Source of the DNA: Burkholderiaceae bacterium
GTDB taxonomy: Bacteria; Pseudomonadota; Gammaproteobacteria; Burkholderiales; Burkholderiaceae_C
NCBI GenBank assembly: GCA_019745555.1
Contig: JAIESX010000001.1
Span: 124,001-188,000 of the forward strand
Direction: 5' to 3'
Length of the DNA: 64,000 bases
Shown here: in pieces, positions 58,841 to 64,000 of the stretch
Numbering within the stretch: position 1 is the first letter of the stretch
How the letters are laid out: each line of letters opens with the position of its first letter
The notes under the pieces: model-generated
Seen by the model: the letters and a program-made list of their open reading frames with translations, nothing else
What the model was told of the DNA's origin: nothing
Database searches by the model: none
Position numbers and translations under genes: made by a program

Positions 58841-60043
58841 ATGGACGCACTAAAGCAGGGCGCTGACGCCCTGTTCATCTTGCTCGGTGCCATCATGGTC
58901 CTGGCCATGCACGCGGGCTTCGCCTTTCTGGAACTGGGCACGGTCCGGCGCAAGAACCAGGTCAACGCCTTGGTCAAGATTCTCGTGGACTTCTCGGTGT
59001 CGACCGTGGTCTATTTCCTGGTCGGCTACGGTGTGGCTTACGGGACGGGTTTTCTGGTCGGCGCCGAGGAGCTGGTGGCCAAGAATGGCTACGAGCTCGT
59101 CAAATTCTTCTTTCTGCTGACTTTTGCCGCCGCCATTCCGGCCATCATCTCGGGCGGGATTGCGGAGCGCGCCAAGTTCTGGCCACAGCTGATCGCCACC
59201 GCTGTCATCGTGGGTTTCGTCTACCCCTTCTTCGAGGGCGTCGTCTGGAACCAGGGCCTGGGCGTGCAGGCCTGGATCAAGGCCACGACCGGCGCAGAGT
59301 TCCATGACTTTGCCGGCAGCATCGTGGTCCACGCCGTGGGCGGCTGGATCGCGCTGCCCGCCGTGCTGCTGCTGGGCGCGCGTTACAACCGCTACCGCAA
59401 GGACGGCGGTGTTTCGGCCCATCCGCCGTCGAGCATTCCCTTCCTGGCCCTCGGCGCCTGGATCCTGACCGTGGGCTGGTTCGGCTTCAACGTCATGAGC
59501 GCGCAGACCCTGGACAAGATCTCGGGCCTGGTCGCGGTGAACTCGCTCATGGCCATGGCGGGAGGCACGCTGGCCGCACTGGCCCTGGGTCGCAACGACC
59601 CGGGCTTCGTGCACAACGGCCCGCTGGCCGGGCTGGTGGCCATCTGTGCCGGCTCCGACCTCGTGCACCCGCTGGGCGCGCTGGTGGTCGGTGGGGTGGC
59701 TGGCGCGATCTTCGTCGTCATGTTCACCTTGACGCAGAACAAATGGAAGATCGACGATGTGCTGGGCGTCTGGCCCTTGCACGGCCTGTGCGGCGCCTGG
59801 GGCGGCATCGCTGCCGGCATCTTTGGCAGCCAGGCCCTGGGCGGGCTGGGCGGGGTGAGCTTCACGGGCCAGCTGATCGGCACCGCGCTCGGGGTGCTCT
59901 GGGCCTTGCTCGGCGGCTTCGTGGTCTACGGCGTGCTCAAGCTGATCATGGGCCTGCGCCTGAGCCAGGAAGAGGAATTCGACGGCGCCGACCTGTCGAT
60001 CCACAAGATCGGCGCCACCCCGGACCGCGAGGTCAACTGGTAG
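58841..60043 (+). CDS. amtB: Ammonium transporter
   Basis: The 400-residue protein has eleven helices and the AmtB signatures: AGFAFLELGTVRRKNQ near the N-terminus, DFAGSIVVHAVGG with the first pore His, and WPLHGLCGAWGG with the second. I chose ATG 58841 with GGAGATC upstream rather than an extension to 58721 that contains the sigma-54 motif. No glnK gene lies next to it. The C-terminal tail (EEEFDGADLSIHKIGATP) is the GlnK-binding type. Confidence 0.92.
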   Translation: MDALKQGADALFILLGAIMVLAMHAGFAFLELGTVRRKNQVNALVKILVDFSVSTVVYFLVGYGVAYGTGFLVGAEELVAKNGYELVKFFFLLTFAAAIPAIISGGIAERAKFWPQLIATAVIVGFVYPFFEGVVWNQGLGVQAWIKATTGAEFHDFAGSIVVHAVGGWIALPAVLLLGARYNRYRKDGGVSAHPPSSIPFLALGAWILTVGWFGFNVMSAQTLDKISGLVAVNSLMAMAGGTLAALALGRNDPGFVHNGPLAGLVAICAGSDLVHPLGALVVGGVAGAIFVVMFTLTQNKWKIDDVLGVWPLHGLCGAWGGIAAGIFGSQALGGLGGVSFTGQLIGTALGVLWALLGGFVVYGVLKLIMGLRLSQEEEFDGADLSIHKIGATPDREVNW

Positions 60044-60290
60044 GCCTCGTCCTGGACGACCAGCCCACTGTGGCGTCCAGGCCATAAATTTCGGTCATTC
60101 TGGACCGGCGGCACTGGACAAGTCGTGCAAATTGTGGGCCCGGCCCCATAATCATCTGACGCATCGCCGGGTGGCGGTGCGAGTTTGCGGTGATTCGTCG
60201 GTTTTGCGTCTTCTTCAAGTCCTGCTTGGTTTGTTGCTCGCGGCTATCGGACTCCATCGCCTTCCCTGAGTCTTTTTGAGGAGCCCCTTC

Positions 60291-60662
<372 letters not shown>

Positions 60663-60682
60663 TCAGTGCTTGCTGATCCACG

Positions 60683-60706
60683 AAAGGGCCCGCCGGGCCC
60701 TTTTTT
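60683..60706 (+). terminator. Rho-independent terminator of first RRM gene
   Basis: AAAGGGCCC/GGGCCCTTT stem (60683-60691, 60695-60703) with a run of T, 20 bp after the stop. Confidence 0.9.
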
Positions 60707-60732
60707 CATGGTTTTTACTAGGCTGGGCCACC

Positions 60733-60762
60733 TTGCCGGCGGGCGTTTTCTGTGCCAATAAT
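60733..60762 (+). promoter_or_regulatory. Sigma-70-type promoter of second RRM gene
   Basis: TTGCCG (60733-60738), 18-bp spacer, AATAAT (60757-60762). The transcript would begin near 60770, giving a leader of about 115 nt before the ATG at 60885. Confidence 0.5.
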
Positions 60763-60841
60763 GAAAAAGTGGCGGCTGGGAGGCTGACCACAGGATCGCG
60801 GTGATCTGCCGAATTCGCATCGACCACAGGTGCTTGCGTTT

Positions 60842-60883
60842 CAGGGACCCCATCGCTTGTCATAGGTTTTTCAGGAGTCCCTG
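60842..60883 (+). promoter_or_regulatory. Leader helix next to the RRM2 ribosome binding site
   Basis: CAGGGAC (60842-60848) is complementary to GTCCCTG (60877-60883). The Shine-Dalgarno AGGAG (60873-60877) overlaps the base of this 7-bp helix. This could gate translation, possibly with temperature. Confidence 0.4.
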
Positions 60884-60884
60884 C

Positions 60885-61313
60885 ATGGGCAACAAACTTT
60901 ATGTGGGCAACCTTGCCTATTCCATCCGTGACAACGACCTCGAGCAGGCTTTCAGCCAGTTCGGCACGGTCACCAGCGCCAAGGTCATGATGGAACGTGA
61001 CACCGGCCGCTCCAAGGGCTTCGGCTTTGTCGAAATGGGCAGCGATGCCGAGGCGCAGGCCGCCATCAACGGCATGAACGGCCAACCCCTGAGCGGGCGC
61101 AGCGTCGTCGTCAACGAAGCGCGCCCCATGGAGCCGCGGCCGCCCCGGACCGGCGGTTACGGCGGGGGCGGGGGTGGGGGTGGCTATGGTGGTGGTGGCG
61201 GCCGTCGTGAAGGCGGCGGCTATGGCGGCGGGGGTGACGGTGGCGGTGAGGGGGGCTTTCGCAGCCCTTATGGCAATCCGCGTGGCGGCGGCGGTGGCCG
61301 ACGCGGCTATTGA
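60885..61313 (+). CDS. RRM-family RNA-binding protein, glycine-rich C-terminus (copy 2)
   Basis: The 142-residue paralogue has LYVGNLAYSIRDNDLEQAF, RNP2 in LYVGNL and RNP1 KGFGFVEM, and a longer Gly-rich tail that ends RGGGGGRRGY with more Arg-Gly. Residues around the RRM are about 80% identical to copy 1, so they arose by duplication. The ATG is preceded by AGGAG and a long leader. It is followed by a terminator and converges on the SDR gene. Confidence 0.9.
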   Translation: MGNKLYVGNLAYSIRDNDLEQAFSQFGTVTSAKVMMERDTGRSKGFGFVEMGSDAEAQAAINGMNGQPLSGRSVVVNEARPMEPRPPRTGGYGGGGGGGGYGGGGGRREGGGYGGGGDGGGEGGFRSPYGNPRGGGGGRRGY

Positions 61314-61333
61314 GCCCTCTCTCCCTGACGAAC

Positions 61334-61360
61334 AAGGCCCCGGACGGGGCCTTTTCTTTT
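61334..61360 (+). terminator. Rho-independent terminator of second RRM gene
   Basis: AAGGCCCC/GGGGCCTT stem (61334-61341, 61346-61353, GGAC loop) then TTTTCTTTT. Confidence 0.9.
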
Positions 61361-61361
61361 G

Positions 61362-62135
61362 TCATTCCGCAGCGCGGTGCTTGCGTGGCCGGCCCGCCAG
61401 CAGGCGGTCGAACAGGGGATCGGGCAGCAGACGCAGCAACTTGGCCACCACGCCCATCGGCCAGGGGATGACGCGGTAGCTGACACCGCGGTCGATCAGC
61501 GGCCAGGCCCGGGCAGCGAAAGCCTCGGGCGTCATCAGAAAAGGCATGCGGTAGCGGTTCTTGCGCGTGAGCGGCGTATCGACATAGCCCGGTGCCAGCG
61601 TCACCACGCGCACGCCGCTGCCGCGCAGTTCCCCGCGCAGGCTTTCGCAGTAGCTGACCACCCCTGCCTTGCTGGCGCAGTAGGCGCCGTGACCGGGCAG
61701 ACCGCGGATGGCCGCCACACTGGCGACGCCCACGAGCCGGCCACTGCCACGCGCACGCATCGCCGGGATGAAGGGATGGAAGGTGGCCGCCAGGCCGACG
61801 TTGTTGACGGCCAGGGTGCGTGCCAGCACGTCGAGATCGTCTCGCTCGGCCGTGTCCATGCCCACGCTGATGCCCGCATTGGCCACCACCACCTCGGGCA
61901 GGCCCTGCTGGGCCAGGCAGGCCTGGCCAGCCGCCACGATGCTGTCGATCTCGGCCACATCGGCTGCGTAGACACAGTAGCGCGCCGGGTCCAGCTGCTC
62001 GGCTTTGGCCCAGCGCTCGATCTCGGCGCTGCGCCGCGCCACCAGGGCCAGGCGCCAGCCCTGATCGTAGGCATGGCGCGCCAGCGCCTGGCCGATACCG
62101 CTGGACGCGCCGGTGATGAAGAGCAGGGGTGCCAT
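61362..62135 (-). CDS. Short-chain dehydrogenase/reductase
   Basis: The 257-residue classical SDR has the nucleotide motif TGASSGIG (8-15), NAG near 86, catalytic Ser in GVASVAAIRG and Tyr-Lys in AYCASK. The C-terminal extension (LRLLPDPLFDRLLAGRPRK) is hydrophobic and basic. The substrate is unknown. It lies 14 bp after lptC on the same strand, so it may be transcribed with the kdsD-kdsC-lptC set, but such a link is not established. Confidence 0.88.
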   Translation of the reverse strand: MAPLLFITGASSGIGQALARHAYDQGWRLALVARRSAEIERWAKAEQLDPARYCVYAADVAEIDSIVAAGQACLAQQGLPEVVVANAGISVGMDTAERDDLDVLARTLAVNNVGLAATFHPFIPAMRARGSGRLVGVASVAAIRGLPGHGAYCASKAGVVSYCESLRGELRGSGVRVVTLAPGYVDTPLTRKNRYRMPFLMTPEAFAARAWPLIDRGVSYRVIPWPMGVVAKLLRLLPDPLFDRLLAGRPRKHRAAE

Positions 62136-62149
62136 GGGCTGTCTGTCCG

Positions 62150-62764
62150 TCAGCGCTGCGGCGGCAATAGCGTGCCCCGTACCCGCCCGCGCATTTCGAC
62201 GACTTGGTCGAAATTGCTGTAGTCCAGGCTGTCCGCCGTGACGCGGTCACCGGCCCGCTCCAGCTCCACGGGCTTGTGGGACTTGATGCGCTCCTCGTTC
62301 AGAAAGGCGTGCAGGAACTCGCCGCTGAAGCTCACGCGGGGCAGGGCCGTGCCGCTGCGGTCCACCGTGGCCTCGCGCACCACGCGCGCGTTGCCCATGA
62401 GCTGCACCTCGGTCGCGTCATTGTTGGCCAGCGCCTGTCGGGCCGTGGCCACGGTGACGAAGCCGCGCGGGTTGTAGCTGCGGATACGCACCTGGTCGAT
62501 CTCCAGGATGTCGGTGTGCGGGTAGTGACGGGCCTGCTCGCCGTAGACCTCGCTCTTGAGGCGGCCGTCGCCATCGAAGGTCTTGATGGAGAAGCGCTCC
62601 ATCAGGTAGTCGGGGTCGCGGCGCTGCGCCTGCTCGGGAGCGTCAGGCTCGAACAGCGGCGTGCTGCGCACCAGCCAGTAGGTGCCCAGCGCCAGCACGC
62701 CCATCAGCACCAGGGGCAGGTAGATGGAGAGCCGGTCCCAGGCCAGCCGCGCGTAGCGGTTCAC
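62150..62764 (-). CDS. lptC: LPS export protein LptC
   Basis: The 204-residue protein has a single N-terminal membrane anchor (about 13-33, SIYLPLVLMGVLALGTYWLV) and a periplasmic OstA-like fold (KTFDGDGRLKSEVYGEQARHY ... DQVVEMRGRVRGTLLP). LptC links the inner-membrane LptBFG transporter to LptA in the LPS bridge. Its start overlaps the kdsC stop by 4 nt. Its partner LptD is encoded at 41.7-44.1 kb. Confidence 0.92.
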   Translation of the reverse strand: MNRYARLAWDRLSIYLPLVLMGVLALGTYWLVRSTPLFEPDAPEQAQRRDPDYLMERFSIKTFDGDGRLKSEVYGEQARHYPHTDILEIDQVRIRSYNPRGFVTVATARQALANNDATEVQLMGNARVVREATVDRSGTALPRVSFSGEFLHAFLNEERIKSHKPVELERAGDRVTADSLDYSNFDQVVEMRGRVRGTLLPPQR

Positions 62765-63309
62765 CGCAGGGTCTCCTGAAGCAAAGCGGCATAGCGGCCG
62801 CTGGCCACGAGCAGCAGATCGCAGAATTCGCGCGCGGCACCGCCACCGCCCGGGGCCCGGGTCACGTGGTGGGCCCGGGCCAGCGCCTCGGCGTGTGCAT
62901 GGGCGGGAGCGCAGGCCAGGGCGCAGCGCTGCATCACCGGCAGGTCGGGCCAGTCGTCACCGATCACCGCCGCCTGCGACCAGTCCAGCCCCAGGGCCTG
63001 CAAGGTCTGCTCGGCGGCCGGGCGCTTGTCTTCGGTGCCGTAATGCACATGTGCTATCCCCAGGGCCTTGAGACGGGTGCGCAGCGCGGGACTGTCGCGC
63101 CCGGTGATCACAGCCGGGGTGATCCCCGCACGCGGGAGCAACTTGAGACCATGGCCGTCCAGGGTGTGGAAGCGTTTGAGGGTCTCGCCGGCCTCGCTGA
63201 TGTAGAGGCCACCATCGGTCAGCACGCCATCGACGTCGAAAAAGGCCACACGCACGCCCTGGGCGCGCAGCAGCAATTCGGGGGGAAAATTCAGCGCCGG
63301 GGCGATCAT
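62761..63309 (-). CDS. kdsC: KDO-8-phosphate phosphatase
   Basis: The 182-residue HAD-family enzyme starts MIAPALNFPPELLLRAQGVR and has VAFFDVDGVLTDGG with nucleophile Asp25, an ITGRDS second motif and IGDDWPDLPVM with the metal-binding Asp pair. It removes phosphate from KDO-8-P. ATG 63309 is 2 bp past the kdsD stop; a longer upstream frame is not needed. It overlaps lptC. No transmembrane segment. Confidence 0.94.
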   Translation of the reverse strand: MIAPALNFPPELLLRAQGVRVAFFDVDGVLTDGGLYISEAGETLKRFHTLDGHGLKLLPRAGITPAVITGRDSPALRTRLKALGIAHVHYGTEDKRPAAEQTLQALGLDWSQAAVIGDDWPDLPVMQRCALACAPAHAHAEALARAHHVTRAPGGGGAAREFCDLLLVASGRYAALLQETLR

Positions 63310-63311
63310 CG

Positions 63312-64000
63312 TCAGATCACCTTCGCGCGCATCAGATCGTTGCTGTTGAGGGCACCGCACAGGCGGCCTTCGCCGTCAACCACCAGCACACTGGTAATGC
63401 GCCGCGCCTCCATCAGATCAGCCGCTTCCACGGCCAGGGCATCGTGCGCCACGGTGACGGGGTTGGGATGCATGAATTCGCCGGCCGAGCCCTGGCGCAC
63501 GTCCACGCCCTTTTCCAGCAGGCGACGCAGATCGCCATCCGTGAAGATGCCCAGCACCCGGTCCTCGGTGTCCACGATGGCCGTTGCGCCCAGGCCCTTG
63601 GCCCCCATCTCGCGCATGATGACGCTGAAACCCGCGTCCGGCGGCACACGCGGCACGGCGTCGCCGCTGCGCATGACGTCGCTCACGAGGGTCAGCAGCT
63701 TGCGCCCGAGCGCGCCGCCTGGATGCGAGCGCGCAAAGTCCTCGGCCTTGAAGCCGCGGGCATCGAGCAGGGCCACGGCCAGCGCATCACCCAGCGCCAG
63801 CTGGGCGGTGGTGCTCGCCGTGGGCGCGAGGTTGAGCGGACAGGCCTCCTTCTCGACCGCGGTGTTGAGCACCAGATCGGCATGGCGGCCCAGTGTCGAG
63901 GCCGGATTGCCGGTCATGGCGACCAGGGGCACACCCTGGCGCTTGAGCACGGGCAGGATGGCGGTGAGCTCTTCGGATTCACCGCTGTTGGAGATGGCCA
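63312..64000 (-). CDS. kdsD: Arabinose-5-phosphate isomerase, C-terminal part (runs off right edge)
   Basis: The frame is open to the right edge, so the N-terminus is missing. It contains the end of a SIS domain (ISNSGESEEL, then LVAMTGNPASTLGRHADLVL and NLAPTASTTAQLALGDALA), followed by two CBS domains (about 70 residues from VMRSGDAVPRVPPDAGFSVI and the last 60). The length and order fit KdsD/KpsF, which makes D-arabinose-5-phosphate for KDO. It heads the kdsD-kdsC-lptC operon. Confidence 0.93.
   Translation of the reverse strand, partial: AISNSGESEELTAILPVLKRQGVPLVAMTGNPASTLGRHADLVLNTAVEKEACPLNLAPTASTTAQLALGDALAVALLDARGFKAEDFARSHPGGALGRKLLTLVSDVMRSGDAVPRVPPDAGFSVIMREMGAKGLGATAIVDTEDRVLGIFTDGDLRRLLEKGVDVRQGSAGEFMHPNPVTVAHDALAVEAADLMEARRITSVLVVDGEGRLCGALNSNDLMRAKVI

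Overview
The window looks like a chromosomal segment of a high-GC betaproteobacterium of the order Burkholderiales, most like Comamonadaceae. This is inferred from gene content and order (terC, sucDC, argC, recX, recA; lptD-surA-rsmA; kdsD-kdsC-lptC; metXW), codon use and protein style. No rRNA, tRNA or CRISPR array is visible. Almost all of it is core chromosome. The clearest accessory insertions are a group II intron (about 44.07-46.85 kb) and a 272-bp inverted-repeat element (50.68-50.95 kb).

Layout. 0-6 kb (minus strand): a surface-glycan and pilin block with a methyltransferase running off the left edge, three glycosyltransferases, a multi-membrane protein with C-terminal TPRs, and the type IV pilin pilA under a sigma-54-type promoter. 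6.4-11.6 kb (plus): two tandem TPR/O-GlcNAc-transferase-like (GT41) genes whose catalytic halves are identical over 1,229 bp while their TPR halves differ. 11.6-16.3 kb (minus): a signalling operon of PP2C phosphatase, FHA protein, metallo-beta-lactamase-fold hydrolase and a GAF-containing GspE/PilB-type ATPase. 16.5-25 kb: terC, sucCD, argC, recX/recA with an SOS box, a MarR regulator and a two-component system. 25-30 kb: a SPOR protein, birA, a SET-domain methyltransferase with a lysine-rich tail, and divergently topB (topoisomerase III) carrying a C-terminal SWIB domain.

30-39.5 kb: gapA, tkt, a MurU-like nucleotidyltransferase, pepP, a DUF2061 protein, maeB, and a barnase/barstar-type secreted RNase and inhibitor pair. 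39.5-44.1 kb (minus): lptD-surA-rsmA. The intron sits exactly between the divergent starts of lptD and the amgK-like kinase. 46.8-50.7 kb: amgK, rsmE, an MFS permease and a lipase-like hydrolase. 51-55.3 kb: an M20 peptidase and a DctPQM TRAP transporter. 55.4-57.2 kb: metX-metW behind a SAM-II riboswitch with a terminator. 57.3-61.3 kb: a formate/nitrite transporter, a TMEM165/GDT1 exporter, amtB and two RRM RNA-binding proteins. 61.4-64 kb (minus): an SDR and the kdsD-kdsC-lptC LPS operon, running off the right edge.

Themes: envelope biogenesis recurs (LptD, SurA, LptC, KdsC/D, AmgK, MurU, glycosyltransferases, pilin). The most unusual pieces are the gene-converted GT41 pair, the SET and topoisomerase-SWIB neighbours with histone-like tails around a Z-DNA-prone tract, the intron placed at the lptD/amgK start codons, and the compact inverted-repeat element that supplies a peptidase stop codon. 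All function calls come from reading translated sequence; no database search was run.
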